Positions 33,717 to 41,256 are shown, counted from the stretch's first letter. The stretch: DNA of 64,000 nucleotides from Psychromarinibacter sp048262455 (GCA_048262455.1 JBLXFD010000003.1:162981-226980), one strand, 5' to 3'. The notes: a model not told the origin generated them from the letters alone. A program made the numbers and translations.

Positions 33717-34292
33717 ATGGACACCAAGTCGCGCGCACGCGTTCTGATCGTCGAGGACGACTGGCTGCAGGCGGCTGACCTGGCGCAGCATTTCTCGAAC
33801 CTCGGGCTGGAGGTCGTCGGCCCCGCCACCAGCATCACCGCCGGCCTGCGCCTTGCGCGAGAGGCCGATATGGCGGTGCTGGACATCAACCTCAGCGGCC
33901 AGCCGGTCTATCCCATCGCCGATCTGCTGAACGAGCGCGGGGTGCCGATGGTGTTCTATACCTCCTACAGCGCCCTCGCGATCCCCGAGCGGTTCCGTTT
34001 TGCCAGCCGGCTCGACAAGCCCGCCACCACCCAGCAGATCGACCAGGCGCTGAAGATCCTGACAGAGCAGCGGCGCAATGATCCCGACGACATCGTCGCC
34101 CTGCTGCCGAAGATGCGGCTGACGGCGCGGCTGATGCTGCACGACCCGCAAGCCGCCGACCGGCTAGTGGAACGGGCGCTGGAACGGGCCATCGGCGCGA
34201 AGGAGACCCGCGGCGATACCGACACCAACACCTGGCTGAACGGAATCATGAAGGAGGTGCTGGAAACCTCCGGCACCCGCCTGCTTACCTGA
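33717..34292 (+). CDS. Receiver-domain protein with C-terminal sigma-region-2-like segment (stress response regulator)
   Basis: A 191-residue protein. Residues 8-115 form a CheY-like receiver: acidic pocket Glu13/Asp14/Asp15, phospho-acceptor Asp56 (AVLDINLSG), Thr82 and Lys101 (LDKP). Residues 129-185 (beginning LLPKMRLTARLMLHD) align without gaps, except one, to region 2 of the EcfG sigma at 34600-35133: shared are P, R, AR, the AD..LV....L..AIGA block, WL..IM and TS. PhyR has the sigma-like part first and the receiver last; here the order is reversed and no region-4 part is visible. The promoter is EcfG-type. Inferred role: phosphorylation-controlled decoy for NepR. Confidence 0.85.
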   Translation: MDTKSRARVLIVEDDWLQAADLAQHFSNLGLEVVGPATSITAGLRLAREADMAVLDINLSGQPVYPIADLLNERGVPMVFYTSYSALAIPERFRFASRLDKPATTQQIDQALKILTEQRRNDPDDIVALLPKMRLTARLMLHDPQAADRLVERALERAIGAKETRGDTDTNTWLNGIMKEVLETSGTRLLT

Positions 34293-34299
34293 CCCCCGC

Positions 34300-34452
34300 T
34301 TAACTGACCTCCGGCCGCCGCGCCCGCAGCGCGCGGCGCAGTTCCTCTGCCAGCTCCAGCAGGCGCTCCGGCGTTTCCTCCAGGCGAACCTGTTCCAGGT
34401 AGCGGCTGATCCTGGCGTCCAGCTCGTCGGTCTTCTCTGTCCCCGGCGTCAT
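34300..34452 (-). CDS. nepR: NepR family anti-sigma factor (minimal form)
   Basis: A 50-residue protein. The central helix ISRYLEQVRLEETPERLLE followed by LAEELRRAL matches the NepR core (the L..L...V..EPVPDRFLDLL pattern), with almost no N-terminal extension. NepR binds and blocks EcfG until a phosphorylated sigma-mimic removes it. It lies between the receiver-domain gene and the sigma gene, on the opposite strand to both, an arrangement different from the usual nepR-ecfG operon. A possible EcfG-type promoter precedes it. Confidence 0.75.
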   Translation of the reverse strand: MTPGTEKTDELDARISRYLEQVRLEETPERLLELAEELRRALRARRPEVS

Positions 34453-34492
34453 GACGTTCTTTCTGCGTTCGGCGAAAGGATGCTTTCACGTG

Positions 34493-34517
34493 AACCGGCG
34501 GAGGCGGCGATGGTTCC
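34493..34517 (-). promoter_or_regulatory. Possible EcfG-type promoter for nepR
   Basis: On the minus strand GGAAC (34517-34513) is followed after 16 bases by GGTT (34496-34493). This is one base different from the CGTT consensus and one base shorter in spacer than the two plus-strand sites. It would start transcription about 35 bases before the nepR ATG at 34452. Confidence 0.5.
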
Positions 34518-34539
34518 CGGGGATTGCCGACGTGACCAC

Positions 34540-34565
34540 GGAACAAGCCTGCGTGAACCCGCGTT
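34540..34565 (+). promoter_or_regulatory. EcfG-type promoter of the sigma factor gene
   Basis: GGAAC (34540-34544), 17 bases, CGTT (34562-34565), 35 bases before the sigma ATG. It is a consensus match, so the sigma factor probably drives its own transcription. Confidence 0.8.
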
Positions 34566-34599
34566 GGGACAGTGGCTATATTGGATCGGTGGGGAGCGG

Positions 34600-35133
34600 A
34601 TGATGCTGGATCAGCAGCAATGCCTTGAGGCGGACGAGCGGATTGACCGGGACGAGACTTATGACGAGATCGTCGCCTTCATCCCTGCCCTGCGCGCCTT
34701 CGCCCGCTCCCTGGCCTACAATGCTGCCGATGCGGACGACCTGGTGCAGGACACGCTGACCAAGGCGATCGGCGCCGCGCACCGCTACAAGCGCGGCACC
34801 AACCTCCGGGCCTGGCTGTTCACCATCATGCGCAACACCTTCTACACCTCCGCCCGCCGTTCGGCGCGCGAGCGGACCGGGGATACGGATTGCGTCGCGG
34901 GCGAGCTGGTGGAACTGCCCACCCAGGAATGGACAGTGCGCGGGCAGGAGTTGATGGCTGCCGTGCACCGCCTGCCGCCGCAGTTCCGCGAGATGCTGAT
35001 CCTGGTGGTGATGCTGGGCGAAAGCTACGAGGACAGCGCGCGGATCTGCGACTGTGCCATCGGAACGGTGAAAAGCCGGGTGGCGCGGGCCCGGCGGATG
35101 ATCATGGAAGACCTGAACGAGACCAGCGTCTGA
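34600..35133 (+). CDS. ecfG: EcfG-type (ECF15) general stress response sigma factor
   Basis: A 177-residue ECF sigma factor. Region 2 covers about residues 25-85 (DADDLVQDTLTKAIG, AWLFTIMRNTFYTSARR) and region 4 about 115-170 (LPPQFREMLILVVMLGESYEDSARICDCAIGTVKSRVARAR). It directs RNA polymerase to GGAAC/CGTT promoters in the general stress response. GGGGAG precedes the ATG at 34600. It is controlled by the NepR and receiver protein encoded beside it; no histidine kinase gene is in the window. Confidence 0.93.
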   Translation: MMLDQQQCLEADERIDRDETYDEIVAFIPALRAFARSLAYNAADADDLVQDTLTKAIGAAHRYKRGTNLRAWLFTIMRNTFYTSARRSARERTGDTDCVAGELVELPTQEWTVRGQELMAAVHRLPPQFREMLILVVMLGESYEDSARICDCAIGTVKSRVARARRMIMEDLNETSV

Positions 35134-35140
35134 CAGCGCG

Positions 35141-35641
35141 CTACGGCGCCCGCTTCAGCCTTTCCTCCAGCACCTCGAAGGGCACCCCCGGCTGGTCCTT
35201 GGCCCCGCGGATCACCAGCGAGGTCTTCACGCTCACCACGTTCTCTGCCGCGGTCAGGTCCTCGGTCAGGAAGCGCTGGAAGGTCGACAGGTCCGGCGCC
35301 ACGCACTTCAGCACGAAATCCACCTCGCCGTTGAGCATGTGACACTCGCGCACAAGCGGCCAGTCGCGGCAGCGTTGCTCGAACCGCGACAGATCGGCCT
35401 CTGCCTGGCTTTGCAGCCCCACCATCGCGAAGACCTGCACCTCGAACCCCAGTTGCCGGGCGTCCACCTCGGCGTGGTAGCCGCGGATGTAACCGGATTC
35501 CTCCAGCGTCCGCACCCGGCGCAGGCAGGGCGGGGCCGAGATGCCGACCCGCCGGGCCAGCTCGACGTTCGTCATGCGGCCGTCGGCCTGCAGTTCCGCC
35601 AGGATCTGGCGGTCGATGGGGTCGAGCTTCGATCCCGGCAT
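35141..35641 (-). CDS. Lrp/AsnC family transcriptional regulator
   Basis: A 166-residue regulator. The helix-turn-helix (about residues 6-60: MTNVELARRVGISAPPCLRRV) precedes the RAM ligand-binding domain (about 68-150). GGGAGCAGCC precedes the start at 35641. Divergent from trxB, with which Lrp genes are often paired in Rhodobacteraceae. It ends eight bases after the convergent sigma gene stop. Likely amino acid-responsive; target not known. Confidence 0.93.
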   Translation of the reverse strand: MPGSKLDPIDRQILAELQADGRMTNVELARRVGISAPPCLRRVRTLEESGYIRGYHAEVDARQLGFEVQVFAMVGLQSQAEADLSRFEQRCRDWPLVRECHMLNGEVDFVLKCVAPDLSTFQRFLTEDLTAAENVVSVKTSLVIRGAKDQPGVPFEVLEERLKRAP

Positions 35642-35848
35642 GGCTGCTCCCGGAGCTGTGATGTTCGTTATTTCGTACCGAAGGCGGCCGTGAAGCGCAA
35701 CAATATGACGCAGAGGCGCAAGAAAATTATCCCCGCGTCGCCGCCGCCGCGACCCGAGCGCCCGGGCCACTGCGCCCCCCGCAAACACCCTTTCGCCCAA
35801 AGCCCCGGGGACCTATATCCACCCCCGACCCCGCTGCAGGAGACACCC

Positions 35849-36868
35849 ATGCCCGATACCCGCCATTCCAAGGTCCTGATCATCGGCTCCGGCCCCGCCG
35901 GCTACACCGCCGCCGTCTATGCCGCGCGGGCGATGCTGGACCCGGTGCTGATCCAGGGCATCCAGCCCGGCGGCCAGCTGACCATCACCACCGAGGTGGA
36001 GAACTGGCCGGGCGACACCGAGGTGCAGGGCCCCGACCTGATGGTCCGGATGGAGGCGCACGCCCGCTCCGTCGGCACAGAGATCATCGCCGACCACATC
36101 TCCTCCATCGACCTGTCGTCGCGGCCGTTCATCGCGCAGGCCGACAGCGGCACCACCTTCACCGCCGACGCGGTGATCCTTGCCACCGGCGCCCAGGCGA
36201 AGTGGCTGGGCCTGCCGAGCGAGGAGAAGTTCAAGGGCTTCGGCGTCTCCGCCTGCGCCACCTGCGACGGGTTCTTCTACCGCGGCAAGGAGGTGGTGGT
36301 GATCGGCGGCGGCAATACCGCGGTCGAGGAGGCGCTGTTCCTGACCAACTTCGCCTCGAAGGTCACGCTGGTGCACCGCCGGGACGAGCTGCGGGCCGAG
36401 AAGATCCTGCAGCACCGGCTGTTCAACCACCCCAAGATCGAGGTGGTCTGGAACCACACGGTCGAAGAGGTGGTGGGCGCCGAGAACCCGCTGGGCGTCG
36501 AGGGTGTCGTGGTCAAGGGCACCGAGACGGGCGAGACCCGCACCATCCCCTGCGCCGGCTTCTTCGTCGCCATCGGCCACGCGCCGGCTTCGGAACTGGT
36601 GAAGGACCAGCTGGAGACCCACATGGGCGGCTACGTCATCACCCAGCCCGACAGCACCGCCACCTCGATCCCGGGGGTCTTCGCGGCGGGGGACCTGACG
36701 GACCACAAGTACCGGCAGGCGGTGACATCGGCCGGCATGGGCTGCATGGCAGCACTAGAGGCAGAGCGCTTCCTGGCGGAGCAGGGCGCGGACGGGCCGC
36801 ACGAGAAGGAAATGTCGGAGCCGCTGGGCTACGGCGCCCGCGTCGAAGGCAGCGCGCCGGCGAAGTGA
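35849..36868 (+). CDS. trxB: Thioredoxin-disulfide reductase
   Basis: A 339-residue FAD/NADPH enzyme that reduces thioredoxin. The FAD loop GSGPAGYTAA is at residues 13-22, the redox pair CATC is Cys136 and Cys139, the NADPH loop is GGGNTAVEEA, and the second FAD motif is PGVFAAGDLTD. A C-terminal extension of ~20 residues (EKEMSEPLGYGARVEG) follows the usual end. GCAGGAGAC precedes the ATG. Divergent from the lrp-type gene. Confidence 0.97.
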   Translation: MPDTRHSKVLIIGSGPAGYTAAVYAARAMLDPVLIQGIQPGGQLTITTEVENWPGDTEVQGPDLMVRMEAHARSVGTEIIADHISSIDLSSRPFIAQADSGTTFTADAVILATGAQAKWLGLPSEEKFKGFGVSACATCDGFFYRGKEVVVIGGGNTAVEEALFLTNFASKVTLVHRRDELRAEKILQHRLFNHPKIEVVWNHTVEEVVGAENPLGVEGVVVKGTETGETRTIPCAGFFVAIGHAPASELVKDQLETHMGGYVITQPDSTATSIPGVFAAGDLTDHKYRQAVTSAGMGCMAALEAERFLAEQGADGPHEKEMSEPLGYGARVEGSAPAK

Positions 36869-36888
36869 ACGATTTCTCTTGCGGGTAG

Positions 36889-37075
36889 GGCGGGGTTCAC
36901 CCCGCCCTTGGCGCAACGCCAGCCTGCCCGTGGGCTGGCGCTGCTACCGTCCGAGGCAGGCACTTAATCCCCGCCACATCCGCACGAAGAATGATCGTTG
37001 CTCTGCGGATGACACAGCGCCAGCCCGCCGGAACGGGCAGGCGCTCGCCCCCACGCCTGCGGCTTGTTCGGGGGC
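36889..37075 (+). repeat. Structured intergenic repeat, subfamily B, copy 3, with leading REP palindrome
   Basis: First of two tandem units in the 477-bp convergent gap between trxB and the sulfate-activation gene. A GGCGGGG-TTCA-CCCCGCC palindrome (36889-36906) is followed by the 121-bp body (36922-37042). The body holds an 8-bp perfect hairpin CGCCAGCC/GGCTGGCG (36917-36940), the CTTAATCCC core, and an 11-nt arm hairpin GCGCCAGCCCG/CGGGCAGGCGC (37017-37044). A tail hairpin ends at 37075. No real gene. Confidence 0.88.
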
Positions 37076-37104
37076 TGTCTGCGCGTCAACTGTCTGAATG
37101 GTAG

Positions 37105-37335
37105 GGCGGGGTTCACCCCGCCATGGCGCAACGCAAGGCTGCCCGTGGGATGGCGCTGCCGACCCCTGAGGTATGCGCTTTATCCCAGCCACATCCGCAC
37201 TTAGAACGCTCGTTGCTCTGCGGATGACACAGCGCCAGCCCGCCGGGACGGGCAGGCGCTCGCCCCCGCGCCTGCGGCTTGTTCGGGGGCTGACCACCGC
37301 GTCGTTCGGAAATGGTAGGGCGGGGTTTACCCGCC
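37105..37335 (+). repeat. Structured intergenic repeat, subfamily B, copy 4, tandem with copy 3
   Basis: REP palindrome at 37105-37122, 121-bp body 37137-37257 with one mismatch in its left end (GGCTGCCCGT), GCGCTTTATCCC core, tail hairpin to 37290, and a degenerate REP (GGGCGGGGTTTACCCGCC type) at 37316-37335, ten bases before the stop of the next gene. The unit repeats copy 3 with a period of about 215 bp. Confidence 0.88.
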
Positions 37336-37345
37336 CCCCTCACCT

Positions 37346-39052
37346 TCAAGCCGCGATAAGCCCCATCGACTCTAGCTTCAGGATCACCTGGTGCGCGCAG
37401 TTGTCCACGTCGACGTTCTCGGTATCCAGCCGCAGCTCCGGGTTCTCGGGCACGTCGTAGGGGTCGGAGATGCCGGTGAACTCCTTGATCTTGCCCTCGC
37501 GCGCCAGCCGGTACAGGCCCTTGCGGTCCCGCCGCTCGCATTCCTCGATCGAGGTGGCGATATGCACCTCGAGGAAGGCGCCGTAGTTCTCGATCTCCTC
37601 GCGCACCGCGCGCCGGGTGGCGGCGTAGGGCGCGATGGGGGCGCAGATGGCGATGCCGCCGTTCTTGGTGATCTCGCTGGCAACGTAGCCGATGCGGCGG
37701 ATGTTGAGGTCGCGGTGCTCCTTGGAGAAACCAAGCTCGCTGGACAGGTTCTTGCGGACGATATCGCCGTCCAGCAGCGTCACCGGACGACCCCCCATCT
37801 CCATCAGCTTGACCATCAGCGCGTTGGCGATGGTCGACTTGCCGGAGCCGGAGAAGCCGGTGAAGAAGACGGTAAAGCCCTGCTGGCTGCGCGGCGGGCG
37901 GGTCTTGCGCAGCTCGCGCACCACCTCGGGGAAGGAGAACCACTCGGGGATCTCCAGCCCCTCCGCCAGTCGCCGCCGCAGTTCGGTGCCCGAGATGTTC
38001 AGCACCGTCACGCCGTCCTCGATCTCGTCCGCCGGCTCGTACTGCGCGCGTTCCTGCACGTAGACCATGTGCTTGAAGTCGACCATCTCCAGGCCGATCT
38101 CTTCCTCGTGCTCGCGGAACAGGTCCTGCGCGTCGTAGGGGCCGTAGAAATCCTCGCCGGCAGAGTTCTTGCCTGGCCCCGCGTGATCGCGGCCGACGAT
38201 GAAGTGGGTGCAGCCGTGGTTCTTGCGGATCAGCCCGTGCCAGACAGCCTCGCGCGGGCCGGCCATGCGCATCGCGATGTTCAGCAGCGACATGGTGGTG
38301 GTGGAGGACGGGTACTTGTCCAGCACCGCCTCGTAGCAGCGCACGCGGGTGAAATGATCCACGTCGCCCGGCTTGGTCATGCCGACGACGGGGTGGATCA
38401 GCAGGTTGGCCTGCGCCTCCTTGGCGGCGCGGAAGGTCAGCTCCTGGTGGGCGCGGTGCAGCGGGTTGCGGGTCTGGAAGGCCACGACGCGGCGCCAGCC
38501 CAGCTTGCGGAAGTAGGCGCGCAGCTCGTTCGGAGTGTCGCGGCGGGCGCGGAAATCGTAGTGCACCGGCTGCTGGATGCCGGTGACCGGGCCGCCGAGG
38601 TAGACCTTGCCCGCCTGGTTGTGCAGGTAGTTCACCGCCGGATGCGCGATGTCGTCGGCGCCGAACACCTTCTCGGCCTCGCGCGCCTTGTCGGGGGTCC
38701 AGCGGTCGGTGATCGTCATGGTGGCGAGGATCACGCCCTCCTGGTCGCGCAGGGCGATGTCCTGCCCCTCTTCCAGCGACTCGGCGAACTTCTCGGACAC
38801 GTCCAGCGTGATCGGGATCGGCCAGAGCGTGCCGTCGGCGGTGCGCATGTTCTCGACAACGCCGTTGTAGTCCTCTTCGCCCAGGAACCCCTTCAGCGGG
38901 TTGAACCCGCCGTTCATCAGCAGCTCCAGGTCGCAGATCTGGCGCGGGGTCAGGTCCCAGCTGGTCAGGCTGCCGGCCTCGACCTTCAGCTTCTGGGCGC
39001 TCTCGTAGGAAACATACAGTTCGGGGATCGGGGCGAGGTTCTTCGCTAGCAT
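37346..39052 (-). CDS. Bifunctional sulfate adenylyltransferase/adenylylsulfate kinase
   Basis: A 568-residue fusion activating sulfate to PAPS. The N-terminal ATP sulfurylase (about residues 1-385) shows QTRNPLHRAHQELT, GRDHAGPG and the C-terminal SGTELRRRLAEG. The C-terminal APS kinase (about 395-568) has the P-loop FTGFSGSGKSTIA, LDGDIVRKNLSSELGFS, and the SIEECERRDRKGLY block. The start at 39052 gives the usual family N-terminus; an earlier in-frame start at 39097 is less likely. The same window encodes a sulfotransferase-like protein (57456-58292) that could use PAPS. Confidence 0.94.
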   Translation of the reverse strand: MLAKNLAPIPELYVSYESAQKLKVEAGSLTSWDLTPRQICDLELLMNGGFNPLKGFLGEEDYNGVVENMRTADGTLWPIPITLDVSEKFAESLEEGQDIALRDQEGVILATMTITDRWTPDKAREAEKVFGADDIAHPAVNYLHNQAGKVYLGGPVTGIQQPVHYDFRARRDTPNELRAYFRKLGWRRVVAFQTRNPLHRAHQELTFRAAKEAQANLLIHPVVGMTKPGDVDHFTRVRCYEAVLDKYPSSTTTMSLLNIAMRMAGPREAVWHGLIRKNHGCTHFIVGRDHAGPGKNSAGEDFYGPYDAQDLFREHEEEIGLEMVDFKHMVYVQERAQYEPADEIEDGVTVLNISGTELRRRLAEGLEIPEWFSFPEVVRELRKTRPPRSQQGFTVFFTGFSGSGKSTIANALMVKLMEMGGRPVTLLDGDIVRKNLSSELGFSKEHRDLNIRRIGYVASEITKNGGIAICAPIAPYAATRRAVREEIENYGAFLEVHIATSIEECERRDRKGLYRLAREGKIKEFTGISDPYDVPENPELRLDTENVDVDNCAHQVILKLESMGLIAA

Positions 39053-39155
39053 GGAGGGCCTACTCAATCGTCGGGCGGCATTCCGGAACGGCATCACCGC
39101 GTGAATATTGCGGAGCCTTTGGCCCTAAACGGCCCGGAATTCAAGGCTGGCCGTC

Positions 39156-39172
39156 GCAACGGTCGCCGTTGC
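39156..39172. promoter_or_regulatory. Palindrome upstream of the sulfate-activation gene
   Basis: GCAACGG-TCG-CCGTTGC is a perfect 7-bp inverted repeat (8 bp with the flanking C and G), about 104 bases upstream of the sulfurylase/kinase start and 83 bases before the divergent glycosyltransferase. On the plus strand it is followed by AATTTTA. It may be an operator or a short terminator-like hairpin; undecided. Confidence 0.4.
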
Positions 39173-39254
39173 GGCAATTTTACAGGCCCTGCCCCCTCGC
39201 TGGCGCGCTGCGCGAAACCGTGACAGCGCCGCCGCGCCGCGCTAACAGCGCGGG

Positions 39255-40088
39255 ATGCGCCTGATTACCCTTACCACAATCCCGCCGCGCTTTGCCGGCC
39301 TCGGCCCCACCCTGCGCTCGCTGCTGAACCAGCGCCAGCCCGCAGACGAGGTGCGGCTTTACGTGCCGCCACGCTACCGGCGGTTCCCGGACTACGACGG
39401 CGCCCTGCCCGAGGTGCCCGAGGGGGTCACGATCCACCGGCCAGAGCAGGACTTCGGCCCCGCCAGCAAGGTGCTGCACGCGGTGCAGGAGTTTCGCGGT
39501 CGGGAGGACGTGGACATTCTGTTCTGCGACGACGACCGGCACTATCCGCCGGAATGGTCGCAGGTCTTCTACGACGCCCGCACCGCGCACCCCGAGGCAG
39601 CCATCGCCCCCATCAGCTGGAGCGCGGACGAGCTGTTCACCTCGGCGCAGAAGAACCGCCCGCAGCCCCAGGCGATCCGCGCCAACCGGCGGCTGGACCT
39701 GCCATGGCAGGTGAAGAAGGCGCTGTGGGACCTTGGCACGCTGTTCGGGCTGAAGTCCGAGGGGCCGTCGCATGCGCATATCCGAACCGCCGGTTACCGC
39801 GACATCTTCCAGGGCTACGGCGGGGTGCTGGTGCGGCCCGGGTTCTTCGACGACGAGGTCTTCGACATCCCGCCCGTGCTCTGGTCGGTGGATGACATCT
39901 GGCTGTCGGGGATGCTGGCCAAGGCGGGCACCCCCATCTGGGCGCCCGCGCGGGTCAAGGGGCCGCGGCTGATGGCCAACCACGACGCCGCGCCGCTGTA
40001 CTCGGCGGTGATCGACGGGGCGGACCGGAAGACCGCGGACCGGCAGTGCTACGACTACATGCGCCGCACCTACGGGATCTGGCCGTAG
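39255..40088 (+). CDS. Glycosyltransferase family protein
   Basis: A 277-residue protein that looks like a GT-A-fold glycosyltransferase: N-terminal LITLTTIPPRFAGLGPTLRSLLNQ (sugar-nucleotide binding strand), a metal-binding ILFCDDDRHYPPEW motif near residue 95, and a later SVDDIWLSGMLAKAG block resembling the catalytic-base region. No membrane segment. It stands alone, so the acceptor cannot be guessed; a cell-surface glycan is the usual case. Confidence 0.75.
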   Translation: MRLITLTTIPPRFAGLGPTLRSLLNQRQPADEVRLYVPPRYRRFPDYDGALPEVPEGVTIHRPEQDFGPASKVLHAVQEFRGREDVDILFCDDDRHYPPEWSQVFYDARTAHPEAAIAPISWSADELFTSAQKNRPQPQAIRANRRLDLPWQVKKALWDLGTLFGLKSEGPSHAHIRTAGYRDIFQGYGGVLVRPGFFDDEVFDIPPVLWSVDDIWLSGMLAKAGTPIWAPARVKGPRLMANHDAAPLYSAVIDGADRKTADRQCYDYMRRTYGIWP

Positions 40089-40091
40089 CGC

Positions 40092-40115
40092 GCCCGGCGC
40101 GGGAAAGCGCCGGGC
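40092..40115. terminator. Bidirectional terminator-like hairpin
   Basis: GCCCGGCGC (40092-40100) and GCGCCGGGC (40107-40115) pair perfectly around a GGGAAA loop, in the 40-bp gap between two convergent genes. No T-run follows, so termination strength is uncertain. Confidence 0.6.
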
Positions 40116-40128
40116 AAGCTGGAGATCG

Positions 40129-40365
40129 TCAGTGCACGTTCACCGGCGCCAGGTCGTTCTGCCGCGCCAGCGCGAAGGCCAGCTTGCGGTCGCGGACCAG
40201 CGCCAGGCGCTCGCCCTCCTCGTTGTGGACGGCAAAGAGCGTCTCCATGCCCTCCGCCTGCGCCTGCACTTCGCGCGGCAGGTCGGTGACCGCCACGGGG
40301 CGCACGTAGACGATCGGGCGGATGGTGTCGCCGCTGTGCGCGTCGAAATCGAATTTCTCGTTCAT
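40129..40365 (-). CDS. DUF1150 family protein
   Basis: A 78-residue protein with the DUF1150 pattern: YVRPVAVTDLPREVQAQ, then LFAVHNEEGERLALVRDRKLAF near the C-terminus. It follows hsp20 on the same strand by 13 bases, as in many alphaproteobacteria, so it is probably heat-induced from the same RpoH promoter. Function unknown. Confidence 0.88.
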   Translation of the reverse strand: MNEKFDFDAHSGDTIRPIVYVRPVAVTDLPREVQAQAEGMETLFAVHNEEGERLALVRDRKLAFALARQNDLAPVNVH

Positions 40366-40378
40366 GCTCTTACCCCTT

Positions 40379-40792
40379 TCAACTGGTCTTTATGCGGATG
40401 GTCTGCACGACCTTCTCCGGCTCGGCGCGCTGCAGGTCGACGTGCAGCAGGCCGTTCTCCATCGCTGCGCCGGTGACATCGACTCCCTCGGCCAGCACGA
40501 AGCTGCGCTGGAACTGGCGCGCGGCGATGCCGCGGTGCAGGAAGACGCGCGCGTCGTCCTCCTCGCCCTGCCGTCCGCGGATCACTAGCTGGCGGTCCTC
40601 GACGGTGATCGAAAGGTCATTCTCAGCGAAGCCCGCCACCGCAAGGGTGATGCGGTAGGAGCTGGCGCTGGTCTGCTCTATGTTGAACGGGGGATAGCCG
40701 TTGTTGTCGGACTTCGCGGTCCGCTCCATCAGCCGTTCAAGCTGCTCGAACCCCAGCAGATACGGGTGCGAGCCAAGGCTCATCTTCGTCAT
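40379..40792 (-). CDS. Hsp20/alpha-crystallin family small heat shock protein
   Basis: A 137-residue ATP-independent chaperone. The alpha-crystallin domain spans about residues 35-130: YPPFNIEQTSASSYRITLAV, FAENDLSITVEDRQLVIRG and the GLLHVDLQR block. The short C-terminal tail (RIKTS) lacks a clear IxI motif. The start at 40792 is supported by AAGGACC. An RpoH-type promoter lies upstream at 40852-40880. Forms a pair with the DUF1150 gene. Confidence 0.95.
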   Translation of the reverse strand: MTKMSLGSHPYLLGFEQLERLMERTAKSDNNGYPPFNIEQTSASSYRITLAVAGFAENDLSITVEDRQLVIRGRQGEEDDARVFLHRGIAARQFQRSFVLAEGVDVTGAAMENGLLHVDLQRAEPEKVVQTIRIKTS

Positions 40793-40851
40793 GGCATGGT
40801 CCTTCGCAAGCGACACAAGCATTCGGCCCCGATCCGGCGGCCTTGGAAGGA

Positions 40852-40880
40852 ATATGGGGGGCGCAAATTGCCGCGGCAAG
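40852..40880 (-). promoter_or_regulatory. RpoH (sigma-32) promoter of hsp20
   Basis: On the minus strand CTTGCCG (40880-40874), 14 bases, then CCCCATAT (40859-40852). This fits the sigma-32 consensus CTTGAAA-N13/14-CCCCATNT, the -10 exactly. Predicted start about 50 bases before the hsp20 ATG. Confidence 0.75.
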
Positions 40881-40964
40881 GGCGAAGCCTGCGGGAATGC
40901 TTGGAGAAACCAGTGTTTGACTGTATTTTGATCGGGCTTCGGAGAAGACTCATGGGGGGTCACG

Positions 40965-41183
40965 ATGAACGATTCCGCGCAGATGGACGTGAACGATGTT
41001 CTCAAGGTGGAACTCGAGGTCCTGCGCCGCGAGCACCGCGATCTCGACGAGGCCATTTCCGCCCTGCAGGATACCCAGCGCGCCGACCAGCTGCGGCTGA
41101 GCCGCCTGAAGAAGCGCAAGCTGGCGCTGAAGGACAAGATCGCCCAGCTCGAGGACAGGCTGCTGCCCGACATCATCGCCTGA
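40965..41183 (+). CDS. YdcH family (DUF465) protein
   Basis: A 72-residue highly charged helical protein: LEVLRREHRDLDEAISALQ and LSRLKKRKLALKDKIAQLED form two heptad-patterned helices, a hairpin coiled coil typical of DUF465. GGGGGTCACG precedes the start. Divergent from hsp20; 73 bases before purE. Function unknown. Confidence 0.88.
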   Translation: MNDSAQMDVNDVLKVELEVLRREHRDLDEAISALQDTQRADQLRLSRLKKRKLALKDKIAQLEDRLLPDIIA

Positions 41184-41256
41184 TACGGCCGGGCGCCGCA
41201 TTGCAACCGGTCGGCGCGCGGCTATAGTGCGCGCTCCCAAGGGTCAGGGGGCGCGA

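Noticed and set aside
36879..37097. Small frame as a protein-coding gene between trxB and the sulfate-activation gene
   Set aside because: Lies wholly within the structured repeat; the same peptide pieces recur at each copy.
36889..37335. CRISPR array in the tandem repeat region
   Set aside because: Only two units of about 215 bp, without short repeats alternating with unique spacers and with no cas genes.
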